Assembly (NCBI RefSeq): GCF_001522545.3
Contig: NC_031770.1
Coordinates: 108,966,952-109,030,951 of the forward strand
DNA length: 64,000 bases
Reading direction: 5' to 3'
Source: Parus major
Lineage: Eukaryota > Chordata > Aves > Passeriformes > Paridae
A program made the position numbers and the translations under genes. Position 1 is the first letter of the stretch, and each line of letters opens with the position of its first letter. Of this stretch, positions 10,966 to 23,974 are shown in pieces. The notes beneath the pieces are model-generated. The model saw nothing but the letters and a program-made list of their open reading frames with translations. It was not told where the DNA came from and searched no databases.

Positions 10966-12680
10966 TCTATTTAGAGAGTTACCACAGGACATATCTGATT
11001 GATAAATGATAAATATATCATGAAGATGGAGAAGTTCTGTCCCCATCCCCTCCTCACCACGGCCTCCAGTGTCCACCTGTAAAACACTTGAGCAGTCTGT
11101 GTCCTACAAACAGAAGTAACATGTGGTAGAGCAGCAAATTTGTGGGTTGGAAACCTTCAAGAATAAGACATGAGGCAGAAATAACCTTGAATCACCAAGT
11201 CCAACCTGCTGGTGAGGGAGTGAGGAGTCTGAGGGGTTTTCAAAGGAAATTTCCCAGCAGGAGTTGCAGAAACCCAGAGTTCCATCTTCACCTCACTGTA
11301 TTCTGGGCCCACACAACACTGGGGATAGTTGTTATTGCAGATTCTGAGCGTCAGATGATGTTAAAGAAAAGGATTTTTCCCCCCTGCAATTACCTGGCTT
11401 CCAGGGAGGTTCCTCATGTGGACACTAGTTCCCTGCCAAAGACAATTATATTCTCTCCAAATTCTCAGTGCATTTTTGGTGGGCAAATAAAGCCCGTGCC
11501 TCAGATTGCCCATAACATTTCATTGTTTTATTAAATCATCATGTTGTCTCACAACAGAAAACTTTTCCTCAAGGAAAAGGTGTTTGGATCAATGTGTCCA
11601 GGGTGTGTGCACCCTCCAGGCAAAGGAATTGTTGGTCACTCTGTGGGACTGCCTGGTTTAGTCCAGGACTGTAGATCTGCTTATAATGCATGTTAAAGCC
11701 CAAAAGCTTCATCCCTTCCTCCATCTCTAAAGCACAGAATTATTCCACAAGTTTCTGTTTTTGCTAATTGGCTTCAGCTCTGTAATTATGAGATAACTGC
11801 TCCAAATGAAATATTTGGGATTGAGTTTGAAATATTGTCTCTTCCTGCCTGCCTGGAGGATTTATGCAAATGCAGAGAAAAAAAATCTACCCTAAGTCAA
11901 AAGATTCTGTGGTTTTATCCACCTCTTCCAGGACTTTATGAGCAGGAAGGAAGGTTAGAGCAGTTTTTCATTTCCTATGTGAATGTCAGAACTTGGAACA
12001 ATAATGGGGTCTGGAATTGCTCTTAATAAAAAGTATGTTAGGATTATCAGTAGAATGGAAGGGAAATGCACCAGGTGAGATAGGAGATATAAAAATAATT
12101 TTCCTGTTACAAAGTAGTTTTCTCCCTTTAAATGGCATGAAGGGCTAATCTGTTTAGTATCCAAGCAAGCTATTTATCTGGTAATTTATTTTCCTGCAAA
12201 AAAAAGCAAAGTTCATCTGATATTATTAGGATATAAACAGACTATGTATGTATTTTCTTTTTTTTTTTTGTCTTTGGTTCTTTTTTGTTTTGTTTTGTTG
12301 TATTTTTGTCTTTGTGTGAGTTTTATTGTTGTTGTTTTGGTTTTGTTTGTTTTTCTTTCTGGCTTCAAATGATGATGAAAGCTGATTATTTTAACTGTGC
12401 ATCTAACAGCCACTGTCCATAGGTCAGAAGCACAAGCTATAGATTCAAACATTTATCAGACTCAACAGATAAGAAGCTAATTTTAAGTGTGAACTTTAAA
12501 AGCTTCAGCTGACTTTAGTTTGGAAGAAGAGATGAGAAAGGTTCAAAATTTTGCAAGACTTAAGTATCCTAGAACAAGGCAAGTACAGCACCTAGGGGAG
12601 GGTGGTTTAAAAATAACCCTCAGGTATATAAAATTAATCATAATTTGGTAGGGATTTTAATTTCCAGCAGTTTGCCCAGG
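10966..12680. other. Unique non-coding block
   Basis: No gene recognised. Near 11135-11210 there is a weak echo of a CR1 end (GGGTTGGAAA...CCAAGTCCAACC) interrupted by unrelated bases. 12252-12360 is T/G-rich low-complexity sequence. The 130-codon frame at 11142-11534 has no family resemblance. Confidence 0.55.
12252..12360. repeat. T/G-rich low-complexity tract
   Basis: Poly-T followed by runs of TTTTG and TTG units on the plus strand. It could be read as a decayed A-rich tail on the minus strand, but no transposed body is recognisable beside it. Confidence 0.85.
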
Positions 12681-12788
12681 TCTGAGCAACCTGTAGGAGT
12701 GGAAGGTGTTGCTGCCCATGGCAGGGGATTTGCAACTCCATGAGCTCTAATGTCCTTTCCAACTAAAACCATTGTGTGACTCCATGAA
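12681..12788 (+). mobile_element. CR1 LINE 3' end
   Basis: Reads 'CTGAGCAACCTGTAGGAGTGG...CCCATGGCAGGGG', then a degraded 'TGATCTTTAAGGTCC' segment and CTTTCCAACTAAAACCATTG, and terminates at the octamer-like tail TGTGACTCCATGA. A short, old copy. Confidence 0.85.
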
Positions 12789-15700
12789 TAGTTAGTACAA
12801 AAAGTGTTCCATGCCTGGAATTCAATGCAGAAATTTGGAGGCTTTGTCAGATTTCACTGACAAATGTTCAAATGCCATAAAATGACATAAAATGCATGCA
12901 TGCTGCATGCCATAAAATGCCATAAATTTATGCCAATGCCATAAAATGCAGCTACAGTTAGTTCATCTAGGTAGTAGATGTATATGCATACACATGCAGA
13001 TCTATGTGTGTTAAACAGGGGAAGAGCAGAATGGCAGTGAATCATTGTTGGAGAAAAAGATACACTTGAAATCTAAAGTTGTTTCTGGGAAGTATAAATA
13101 TGAAAAAGCAGTATTTGTTTCTGCAACAACACTCATGATGAGATTTTTAAAGGAATCCTGAATATCTGGGAGGGAGATGAGTCTCACAGAATGTCACATG
13201 TCTAGATGGCATGTTCCTAATCCAAGCTGGTTGTCTAAGCTATTGATTGTCTCTCAGTAGTCAATGCAAGCAGACAAGATCCTCCAGAGTGCAGCTCATC
13301 TTATATTGGGATGGATTAGACCATTTCTAGAGGTTTGTGTCTCTCTCCACTGGCTGGTAGAGGAAGTGATTAAACAGTGTAGACAGATGTCTGACTTTCT
13401 GATGGTTAAAATCAGGTGAGGTGAATTCACTCTTCCTGCAGTTAACTCCTCTAATACAAATAAATTTCTGAAGTGTTTGAGATGCATTTTTTAGATTGCT
13501 GATCTAATTATTAAGGAGCCAAAGGCTTCAACCTATTCAAGCTTACACCTGAAGTTTTTAAGCATTATTTATATTGCTACAGTGTCCTCCATCATCTGTC
13601 CTTTATCTGTCCTTTTGCTGCCTCTATTAGGCAAAATCTTGGAGCAGGAGGTCACACTCCCACCACTTGGATAACACCTAAATCCTATGCCTGCATTTTG
13701 GCACTGCCAGATGAAGGATGCAAATACAAAAAGTGTCACTCAGCGATAAAAGGAGAGAGTTAAAGGCCCTTCAGTGCTTTCAGCATACAGGTGCCTATGG
13801 TTTTCCAAGTATTAAATATCCTGCTATGGGAAGTAGCCAACACTGTCAGTGGAGAAGAGAGGGTGCCAGCTCACACTTATATTTAATTTTAATCAGAAAC
13901 CCCAGAAGTTCAAGTGGAAAAATCAAATGTAGGTTATTTTGTCCCACCCCTGACCCTGCACTCACAGCTGTAGACAAGTTAGTGAAGCTCCTCCCGCCTG
14001 CCCACCTCTCATTTAGCCCTAAATTGTACCTGGGGCTGTGTGTCCCTGCTGAGTCAGCTGCTGTTGTGCCTGGTCCATGGTGTCAGGTGCCCAAGCCAGG
14101 CTTGCACAGGCTGTTCCCAACTCTGCCAGAGTGAGTTCAGCTGAAATATCGTGGTCCTGAAGAACACATGGTCAGCCTTCCCCAGAAGGCATCTTCCACA
14201 TCAAAATTTAGTTTATAGCAGATTTGGGGCAAAGGAGGAAAATGGAGGCAATGACTTATCCTTCATTCCTAACACCAGGCACAGGCTGTCCTGCAGGGAG
14301 GAATGCAAATTTTATGGGGCCAGGGGAAAAAGAGGCAAAATTGCTTTGCATCTGGCTTGTGTGCTGGGATGCAAGACTTCTGCTCCTGTCATCATGTATG
14401 CGCTGTTAACTGAAAAGTCACAGGGTAAAACATGCTCATAGTCCCTGGAGAGTTCTTTGTCAGTCCTGATGGTGCCAGCTGACTCACCAGGGAGCTGAAA
14501 TGTCATCATTTGAGTTACTCTATCAAGTGAGTACCTGCTGCTTTCTGTGGTGCCTCTTTTGGGTATTTGCAATAAATGAACTAGATAACATTCTAGGATG
14601 TCACTCCAAGTACAAAGGAGCACAGCCTGCATCAACCTTTTACAGACCTTGATCTAAGAGCTTCATTTTTTTAATAGCAGAACAATTAAGAGACTCCAGA
14701 AAGTTCTACCTAAACTATATTTATTCTTGTTCAGAAGTAGCTAAACCAAAATCAGAAATGTGGCACTGGTATGACATCAATGCAAGCAAGGCCAGAAAGA
14801 ATCACAAAATCTGATTCTGAGCTCCTCTAAGCCTTTATGATAATTCCCATGCAAATCATCCAGGATACCTCACTTCCATCAGGCATTGCTGAAACTGTAC
14901 TGCAGTGTGCTCCTCCCAGGGCCTGGATTTTCTGGCTGTGCACACATGCTCACTGTTAATGAAAGCAAATGGCTACAGGGGATTCCAAGTCTTAAATTTA
15001 ATAATGGGTAAGAGTTAAAGTAAACAGTGACTTTGCACTGGTGCAAAGCTCTGGCATGGACATGCCAATGGTGAGCTGGGCTCAGCACAGGCTTGGGCAT
15101 TGGGTTGGTTCCTGTAAAGGCAGAGAAGGGAAAACACATTTTCTCCTCTCCCTCTTCTCTTCCTCCTCTCAACCTCACCCTCATTGCACCTGTGAAGTCT
15201 CAGACTGCTTTTCCCCCTTCTTTTTTTTCTTCCCTTCTCAACTCTCCAGCTGCTGCTGGAAAGGGAATTTCCAAAGCATCCAGGATCCCAAGAGCAGCGT
15301 GCTAGGAATAAATAGCACAAAGACAAGTCATTCCATGGCAAATACCGCTCAGTAGGAAGCAGGAAAGCTGAAACAGTAAGTATGCCAGTAATTCTAATCA
15401 ATATGCCCTCTTTGCATGTCAGGCCACAAATGCAGAACAAAGTTGGTTAAAATGCACGTCCTGGGACATTTTAACATCTGGAACTTTTTATGTATTCATG
15501 AAGATTGTGAGGCAGATTCAAAAAGCTGTTTAAACAAGTGTGTTGATACACATAAGGTTTACTGTATATATAGAAAAAAAGCAGCATTGTTAACATGTTT
15601 TTTTGTATCCCTGCCAACCTCCTGCCAACTGGGGATGGAGTGTAGGTTGTTGGCATGAATTCCTAAATCTCTCATTGGAATGGAAACTTCCCAGTGCTGG

Positions 15701-17480
15701 TTCAAAGGTTAACTGGTTGTTTGATTTAAGCCGAATAGCCTTAGAATACAGGGATTTATTTTTTCATTGGAACAAGCATTTATGTTGGTAATTCTCACAT
15801 TTGGTTTTGGTTGTTACTGGAGATGTTTATTTGAGCTTGAAACAAGTGGTCTGGTTGACTTGGTACTAAAAGAGCCTGATGTAATTTGGGTAAGACTTGC
15901 ATTATAGCAGTAGCTGATTGTTTTTGAAGGGATTAAGCTCTCTTCATGCTGTTTGTGTTTAGATTAGACTCCAAGTCCTGGTTAATCAACAAGGAACCTG
16001 CTTCAGGATGGAGTGAATCACTGTCTGGAGATTCCTACTTCTTTGGTATTGAATCCATACACAGAAACTGGAAGACTGACTTGTTTCAAGTGCTTAACAC
16101 TGACTTTAATGTCACCTTTAATGGGTGTTAGTGAGATGAGCTTCACATGTCCCTCAGAGATAGAAACACCTCAAACCTATTGAGAAACCTCCAGTTGTTT
16201 AGGAAATTACATTTGTTTCCAAATCCCTTTTGACTTTAATAAATGTGAGTAAAGTATCTGTTTATTTTAAAACAATGTGCTTGGTGGAGTGTAAAGCTGC
16301 TCTTCATTTCATGAACTCTCCCACCAGCAGTTCCAGATATTCACAGGTACCTGGTCAAAAGGGTTGGGATGAAAACTTTTGTAGCCTGAGCCTTGTGGTG
16401 CACTATGAAAGTGCCACCCCAGTTCCTGGGGGAAAAGCAGAAGGCAAAAAGATTTCCTTTCCCACCCCACTTCTTCACCAACCATAGGGGACTCCATACT
16501 TTAGGGAACCCACCAGGTAGTTTTCTATCCAAGAGAATGAGTTTGAGCTCTGATTAATTAATTAATCACTATAAAGCATTCTGAGATTTTGCAAGAATTC
16601 AAGGCAAAAATACTAATACTTGGGTATATGGCAACCATAAAGATAATGCACACGTAGAAAGAAGTAATATTTTATGAATGTGTTTACAGTAACCTCACTT
16701 AGTACCCATTTGGTTTGGTTGCTCTTAAAAAAACCCTCTTGAGTCCAAATGTTATGTTGTGTTAGCTCCTTGTAGACCCATAAAACTTTCAATATAACTC
16801 ATTCATTCTTAAATTTAATTTTTGCCTTTAAAAAAATAGTTTTCCCTGAACAAATATGTTATTGTAAATATTCTGTCAGAAGATGCTTGCAGCCAGGTTT
16901 CTGGTTAGAGTTAAGGTGTTAAATTATGCCTCAGTGCTTTTTTCAGATGGAATTTAGGTGTTTATAGTTTCAAAGTCTAAATTTAAGGAGGTTGTTATGG
17001 ATTCCCTTTGTATGCACTGGGGAAGACAGGTAATTCTGAGATCAGTAGCCCTAAAATATGAATTTAACATAGGTGAGATGAAAGACTTGCTGAAAGAGTC
17101 TATTTTTCTTAGTTGGGAGGCTTACAATTTTAATTGCAAATAATCACTACACCTTTAGGTGTTTTAGCATGACTAAAGTCATGAAGACTTTAAACACACT
17201 CAGGTAAGATTAATCCCACCTATGGCTTCCATTTTTTAAAATGAGACAATATAATGGATTTCTCCATTTGACCATATTTGAGTCACAATAGTTTCTTAAA
17301 TCTTCTCACCACAGAAGCTGAACAATCTTCAGTGTAGTTAACTCTACTACTGGATGAGGCCAATTAGTCAATTAAGTTCCATGGAAATTAAAATGTAGAA
17401 AGAACTTTGACCCAGCATCCAATTTGATGCCACAATGATACAGGAGAGGGATGGATTTCAGTCTATTCTTAACTCGAGAC
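12789..17480. other. Unique non-coding block
   Basis: No gene recognised over about 4.7 kb. Contains a degenerate ATGCCATAAA array (12871-12950), a pyrimidine-rich run (15140-15250) and short (TTAA)n (16553-16568). The longest frames (13718-14134 plus, 15015-15440 minus) lack recognisable domains, and the latter owes its length to the pyrimidine tract. Confidence 0.55.
12871..12950. repeat. Degenerate ATGCCATAAA tandem array
   Basis: Five copies or near-copies of a 10-base ATGCCATAAA unit, with an ATGCATGCATGCTGCATGC palindromic insertion in the middle. Confidence 0.7.
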
Positions 17481-17481
17481 G

Positions 17482-17531
17482 CATTCCCATCTCTGAGGGT
17501 GTTCAAGGCCAGGTTGGATGGGGCTTTGAGT
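17482..17531 (+). mobile_element. CR1 LINE fragment
   Basis: Matches the CR1 segment '...GTGTTCAAGGCCAGGTTGGATGGGGCTTTGAG' in sense orientation. It is cut off where the following fragment begins in the opposite orientation. Confidence 0.85.
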
Positions 17532-17602
17532 TTGAAGAGAGCTTAAATATCTTGTTTCAATCCCCTGATGTGGGCAGGGCACCTTCACTGAACTGGGTTT
17601 AA
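17528..17602 (-). mobile_element. CR1 LINE fragment, opposite orientation
   Basis: GAGTTTGAAGAGAGCTTAAA followed by 'TCAATCCCCTGATGTGGGCA' and an 'ACCTTCACTGAACTGGGTT' segment matches the CR1 end in antisense. It is joined directly to a sense fragment. Confidence 0.75.
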
Positions 17603-19713
17603 CTTACCTTCAGTTGGGCAGTTAAAATCAAGGTACACGGATGACTTGGGTTAGTGACTCACCTGTTGGTCCTCATCCCTTTGAGATGCTCCAGGATATT
17701 TCCAGTGACTTTTGGATGTGCCACAAAAGATATTTCAAAGAGAGGTCTTTTGGAGTGGAGGCTGCATACACCTGTTTTTTGAAGTCTTGGGCTTGAATTG
17801 TGAATAAAAACCCTTGAAATTTCTGTGAGAAGATCATCTCTTCAGAGATTTCTTCAACATCTGCTTCTCATCCCATCCCAAATGCTGCCCATCTTTGGGA
17901 TGCTTTGGCATTTCCACTTCCAGTCTCAGCTTCCAACCAGCAGTAAAAGAACAGAGGAACTTGATGAAGTCTGGTTTGAGTTTAGGTGTAAAAATGACGG
18001 AGGCTCATCTGCTTTCTATCTTGTATGAATTGCTGGCTAGTCCTTCTCAGTCAAGATGTTCAAGTGAAGATTATTACATTTTTAAGGAGATTGTGTAGGG
18101 GCCTAGAATAGGGGCTGGGTTAAAAGAACCAGGAGATCCTTCTCTCTGTGTCTCTTCTATAAATCTCTCATTATCAAAATAATGTCTCGTTTGTGGTCTT
18201 GGATGGCTCTGCCTTGAATGAGTCATATTTCTTTTGATACAGATGATTCATATCATTTCTTGTACAGCCCAGGCTTGATCTGCAGAAAAGCTTAGCAAAA
18301 GAAATGCTATAGCAAACAGGCTCTGCACATGCTCCAAGTTTTTGATAATCAGCCTTTATTTAATTAAGCTTCATATCTGTCTAGTGAGGTAATTATTATC
18401 ATTTTACAAGTTGTACTTGATTATAAAAGAGAAAAAACCCGCAGATATTGAGATGGATGAAAGTGATGGGAGGTGTTATTGTAAAGATCTGGATTCAGAA
18501 GTGTCTCCCTCACTATTGCTCCTAAACAATCAAAGCCTAATGCAAGTTGTAGATAATAATTCAACACAGCCAACAAGTGTCTGTCTGCTCTCAGACTGCA
18601 TGACCATGGTTTCTTAGGCTGCTTCCTTCAAAGGATAATAATCCCTCTCTTCCTCTGCCAGTGAACAGGATTGTCCAGCACTTAGAGTGGAAGGAAAAGG
18701 ATGTTTTTCAACTTTCTGCTCTCTTGCAGCACACAGCTAAGAGCAAGTATGGTTTCTGCATGTGGAGGAGCTACCAATGGTGCAATTTAACAGGATTCAG
18801 CCTCCAAAAGCTGTAAATATGTTTGGGGTGAAAGAAGTTGTGAATGAAATCCAGATGAGGGAATGCATAGTTAAGGACTGATTTGAGTGATTTTGCCAAT
18901 TATGACCGTCTTTGGTTCTCCTTCAGCAACATGATCTCCACAGCTGAACCTGGCAAGTAAAGATATGTGCTCCCTTGATCTTTTTGTCCTTCACTCTGGG
19001 TCTGAAATCAAACAATGAAAACAGTTTTACCTTAAAAAGCCACCGAACAATAAAAAATAAAAATAGAACTAATAATGTGTTAATTGTATCCCTTGTGTAA
19101 AAACAGTCAAAATCATAAGCACCTGTGAAAACCCTGCACCTTCCCACATTAGAAAATAATGTATTTTTGTTTTCTTCTCCAAGTGGTTTTTTTTTACACC
19201 ATTAAAACAAAGATAAATTATCCTGCAAAGTCTAACAGCACTGGATTTCTTAACAATTGCTCTGATGTACCTGCAGATATGATCCAATATTAGATTTCAC
19301 CCTATTCATTATGACACCTTCAAAGATCAAAGTATAAAATAAATCATTTCAAAATAAGAACATAAATACCTAAATGATGTTTGATAATATCACAGAAAGA
19401 AAAAAGAGCTAACTGAAAACCAAGCTGCCCTGTCTATTAAGACACCCAAGCTGGTTTGCACCTATGGTTATTTTCCCAAAAGAGCTGAGGAAAGATGCCT
19501 AACCTTCCCATGCCAGTATTTCTATATCTGTCTAAGTGGGCAATTGGAAATGAACGATGAGAAGACACTTCAGATCATTTCTATCAAATATTACAATACT
19601 AACCAAATAAGCAAACAAAAAAATATACCAGAAGAGCAGAAGTAAAAACTCATGAACTTATTTCACATGGGGTTCTATTCTGAAATGCTGCATTTAATGC
19701 AGTGCACTCTTAG
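17603..19713. other. Unique non-coding block with a MIR fossil
   Basis: Nothing gene-like was recognised. Apart from the MIR-like fragment at 18.3-18.4 kb the sequence is unique and AT-rich. Small open frames at 17825-18098 overlap each other in different frames. Confidence 0.55.
18335..18412 (-). mobile_element. MIR-like SINE fragment
   Basis: Read on the minus strand it gives TTGTAAAATGATAATAATTA followed by CCTCAC, then GAAGCTTAATTAAATAAAGG. This parallels the MIR 3' half (CTGTAAAATGGGRATAATAR...CCTACCTCA...GATTAAATGA). An ancient amniote element, so divergence is high. Confidence 0.5.
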
Positions 19714-19910
19714 CTCACAGAAGCATAGAATTGTTTAGGTTGGAAAAGTCTTCTAAGGTCAGGGAGTCCAAGCCTTCCCCCAGCACTGCCAAATTCACCA
19801 CATGTTCCCAAGTGTCACATCTACACATCTTAAAGGGCTTAAAGCCCCTCCAGGGATGGTGACTCCACCACTGCCCTGGACAGCTCTTCTAGACCTTGAA
19901 TAGTTTTCCT
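19714..19910 (-). mobile_element. CR1 LINE 3' fragment, older subtype
   Basis: TCACAGAAGCATAGAATTGT followed by TTAGGTTGGAAAAGTCTTCT and the 'CTCCAGGGATGGTGACTCCA' block identifies the CR1 subtype with the 'stepwise TCCACCAC...CCCTGG' region. Degraded after 19880. Confidence 0.9.
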
Positions 19911-22836
19911 ACTGCTGTTGGCTTTAGGTGGGAACTGCTCAGTGACAATGATCTCAGGTAGATCCCCAAACTGGCAAGGCAGCTGATCTTGTAATAACTG
20001 GATAAGCATATAAACAGGAAGTTTGGAGATAATTTAAATTCCTTTTTTCTGTAGAGCTGTCATTGGACTCCATCACATTGTGAATATAGACTCACACCAA
20101 TTCCAGTGAAATAGATGCAAAGCCTTTTTCTTTTAGCTTTATGTTCAGAGAAATATCTCAGAAGGAGCTGGCAGACTGGAAATTTGCAGAGATATTATGT
20201 CTGTTTGCGTGGATAAGCAGAAATTAATTTTCCAGGTCACCATCCTTTGGAAAAACATACCCTTCATGCTGAAAAGAAATAAAAAAGCAGAAAAAAATTA
20301 CAAACCTAAAACTTCAGAGAATCTTGAAACAAAACCTCATTGTTTTGTCAAGGAAATCAAGTCCTAATATCAAGCTATAAGTTAAATATCTAGAGAGAGA
20401 TACAGCTGTAATTAATTCAGTGGTAATGAGACAATCAATACATTGACACTTTCTCATTTGACAAGGATGGTTACCAGATCACCGTTTATCTCCCAGTTCC
20501 CCAATAGTCAATGCCTTTAATGAAAAGTCTTCTTTGACTCCTTCCCACCTGATGTTTCAGCTTGTTTGAACTATTAGCTCCAATTTTGTCAGGCTGGAAT
20601 GTTACAGGGTAGGCTGCTGGGATACTGCAAGATTCATGGGTTTTGGATATTGTACCAGAGTAAAACAGCTGGAGGGGAGGGGAGAACCGGTATGGTGAGT
20701 AATGGCAAATGCATCCATCACAACAAAGAAACTTCTATCATCCCCACTGGCAAAACTGTGAGTAACTGAACTATCAAGGATCTGAGGCTGAGGTTTTTTA
20801 ATGATAGCTATATATACTTTCCCCTTAGAGAAGTGATCTTGGTTTGGACTGATAATATTTGTTGCTATCGATGATGACAATGAACATCTGTGCTCGGTGG
20901 TAGCTGCTTGTAATTTCTTTGCCAAACACATCCACTCACAGGACAAATAGATGCATTTTCAAATTAACAATTAGTAAGACCAAAAAACCCAAGAAAGATG
21001 TGCTACTGTCCAACCATCTTTGAAGGAATTAGGGTTTTTTTACTGACCTAGTGGCATCACTGAGTCTATTTATACCATCTCCTACATTTTATTATAAAGC
21101 TTTTTAGCAGTGAGGTACAATATTCCCATGGGGCAAAAGAGCTACCAAGCTATGAGCTCTGTTTGTCACAGAATAGTTGCCCTTCTTGAAAACTGTATCA
21201 GTGCTTGTATAAAAAGCACCAGGAAAGAAATTGTTGGACAGTTGATGTTAATGGTGAAAGTCTCTTTGGCTTCAAAAAGGACAAGAGTTCGTGCACTGAA
21301 TGCAGCTCTGAGGCTGTCTCCAATTTTCATATGCATTTGTGAATGGTTTTTGCAATAGTGAATAGAATTGAAGCACCTAAACCTCGTCAATTTAGTGTTT
21401 AAAAAGCTTAATTACCTTGGGGAGGAGTATGAGTTAAAATTTTGAAGTGGCTTTTGTTCCCAATCCTTCACCTTGGTTTAATCATTTTGTTTTCATCATT
21501 ACACTGCTTAATAGGTCTGGGGAAGGTTATCATAAATGATCATGTTACATAACTTTCAGATGTATGAGTAGAGTCAGACTGGGTAATTGTAAGGATTTTT
21601 TATTGTCTTAGCCATCTCTTTGTTTAAGGCTGTAATTCACAACCATCCTCTTTTTTCTTTCCTTCCTGTCCCAGTTTCTTAAATGTGAACTAAAAAGTCT
21701 GCAGAATGAGGGGAAGACAGAAACATGACAAACATAAGGCAAGCAGCAGTGAGCACAACTCAGAACTCAGAAAAAATATTTAAGGAGGACGTACACCAGA
21801 GAGGGTGCCCAGAGATTATTTCATACTTCAGTACCAGTGTCAGGGGAGCAGTTAAAACATACCACCCAAAGTGGAGCCATACTTATGATTAGTGAACTAA
21901 TAATGAAAAACTGAAATAATGAAAGTGAACTAAGTATACAAAAGCAAAGACTGGGAAGAGACAGACAAAATAAACCAGGGAATGAGGCCACTGAAAGCAT
22001 AGAGGCTAAACTCAAAGACAGAAATGGCACAGGCCCCTAGGAAGGGATGTAACCTTGTGAGGGACAACAGAAATTTTGTTCCCACCACTCAGGACCCTTG
22101 ATATCTTCTCTCTCTGGGCTTTTGCAGTGAGAAGAGTCTTCAATTATGAGTTTAAAATATCTGAATCAATTTTGTATTTAAAATGCCTTACCATTATATC
22201 ATGGGTATGAAGTAGCCACAGTCTGTATCCAACATTAGCACCCAGTGATGCAGGGGAAGGACAGCTGCTCTCCAAGTGGGGTCAAAACTGATGCCTAGAA
22301 TTATTTAGATTTCATGCACCTTTGGTTCTGGACTTTGCTCCTTGTTCTCCACTAGTTTCAGAGGTACAAGATGAATAGGAACATATTTAGATATTGTTTT
22401 GTGTGGGAATAAGCAAGAGAAAGAGATGGACATGTTCAAGTAGCCACCTGTGGGTCTCTAATCTGACTATCACAAGATATCAACTTAAAAAAATGATGGG
22501 TTGATTTAGATTGTTAGTAGGTCTGAAGGATTAAGCCCTACCCACAGTGTAGTAAAAGGGCAGAAATTTTTACAGTGTTGAATTTCTCACTCCAGCAAAG
22601 CCTCCACTGCAGGTTTGCTCTCATCAACTGCATCAGGGGCAAGTGTCCCTTCATGGCCATGATCTTTAGGTGGTAGAGGGAGTGGTGAACTCAGGAATTC
22701 TAGTGTGGGATTCCCTTACTGAATCATATATATAAACTTATTCTAGATAACTAAATTCCAAAACAACCTTTACTGAGTCATCTGAGTCCGTGATGCTGCT
22801 GATTTGCTGGCTACATCCCAGTCAGGTTATTAGATA
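19911..22836. other. Unique non-coding block
   Basis: No gene and no clear repeat over about 2.9 kb. The minus-strand frame at 20602-20946 starts only at a TTG and is closed by an in-frame stop just upstream, so I do not accept it. A pyrimidine-rich segment plus TTTTGCAG at about 22100-22128 looks like a splice acceptor but has no open exon after it. Confidence 0.55.
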
Positions 22837-22955
22837 CTGAGCAACCTGCTCTGGTGGAAGGTGTCCCTGTCCATGGCAGGGGGGTGGAACTTGGTGGTCT
22901 TTAAGGTCCCTCCCAATCCCATCTGGTGGTCACATTATAGGTCTGTGATCCTATA
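22837..22955 (+). mobile_element. CR1 LINE 3' end
   Basis: CTGAGCAACCTGCTCTGGTG and 'GGTGTCCCTGTCCATGGCAG' lead to 'TGGTCTTTAAGGTCCCTCCC' and a tail of GTCTGTGATCCTATAA. A short 5'-truncated copy. Confidence 0.92.
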
Positions 22956-23911
22956 ACACAGAACATATAAGAGACCTGGACTCTTTGGATTAAATATCCT
23001 ACATATTTAATCCATACATATCCAAGTGACATGAGACACCTATGGCTGAGCACCTGAATCCAACTCTTAGATAATGCAGTCAGTGGAGCTCAGAGAACAA
23101 TTAATCTTCTTTTAAGGCAGATATCTAAGCAACATCTATTCTAGGAAATAAAACACTGCCAGGACCCAAGGGTGGAAATGGTTTTCGCTGAATTAGCACA
23201 GACCAAGAAGTCTTCCAAACAGAGTTTGAATCTGCCTGTCTCATTTTGGAGGCTGGGAGAGTTTAAATCCTACTCTGGCTAAACTGTATCTGTTGGCAAA
23301 ATGACCCTGGCATGACTTTAGTGACTTTACTGTTTATATCTCCACTGATGACTGGAGCAGAAACAACTCTTGCTTGCTTAGAAACTGCTTGTAGGCATCA
23401 AGGTTGAGTCTTAATCTGGAACTGAATCCCAGTTCTGGAGAGGGATGGGGGCAGCCTGCAGCCCAGGCTGTCTGGCACCTCTTTGGGGATGGGAACATGA
23501 GCCCATGAGTTGGAGTCAGGGTCAGGATCAGGGCCAGTGAATGTAACCAGGATTAGACACAGCCAGGCAGGGCCAAGCTGAGGTCTGCAAGTGTTTCAGC
23601 TCATGTCAAGGGTAAAAAAGCACTTTTATTGACCTGTTCAGTCTGGCAGATGATTGAATAAGATGTTTGTTTATCAGAGCTGTGATCTCACAGTTGCTCT
23701 TAACTAACTAAACTGCTTTCTGCATTGCAGTATGAAGGCCATCCACCTGAAACTGCATATCTCCTGCCTCTCTTTCTTGCTGGCTGTTTGGTTGGTTGGG
23801 TTTGTGTTCTTTTGTTGTGATTGTTTTTTTTTTTCACTGAGCAATCATCTGAATTATTTGCCTGAAGTTTCATTCTCTCCTTCTCTTCATCCTCCTTAGC
23901 AAGATTGGTTT

Positions 23912-23974
23912 GGGGATCCATCTCAGAGTGAGGTTCCATAGCTTAGGGATCCAGCTGAGGGTGGAATTCCATAG
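23912..23974. repeat. Degenerate 33-bp duplication
   Basis: 23912-23941 and 23945-23974 align over 30 bases with seven differences. Both end in TTCCATAG and both contain GGGATCCA. Confidence 0.65.

Noticed and set aside
15015..15440. 141-codon minus-strand frame
   Set aside because: Its length comes from a purine-rich strand (15140-15250) giving Glu/Arg/Lys runs; no domain.
20602..20946. 114-codon minus-strand frame with balanced composition
   Set aside because: Its first codon is TTG, an in-frame stop lies just upstream, and no family resemblance is visible.
22100..22160. Exon after TTTTGCAG at 22128
   Set aside because: The acceptor looks good, but no usable donor or open exon follows.
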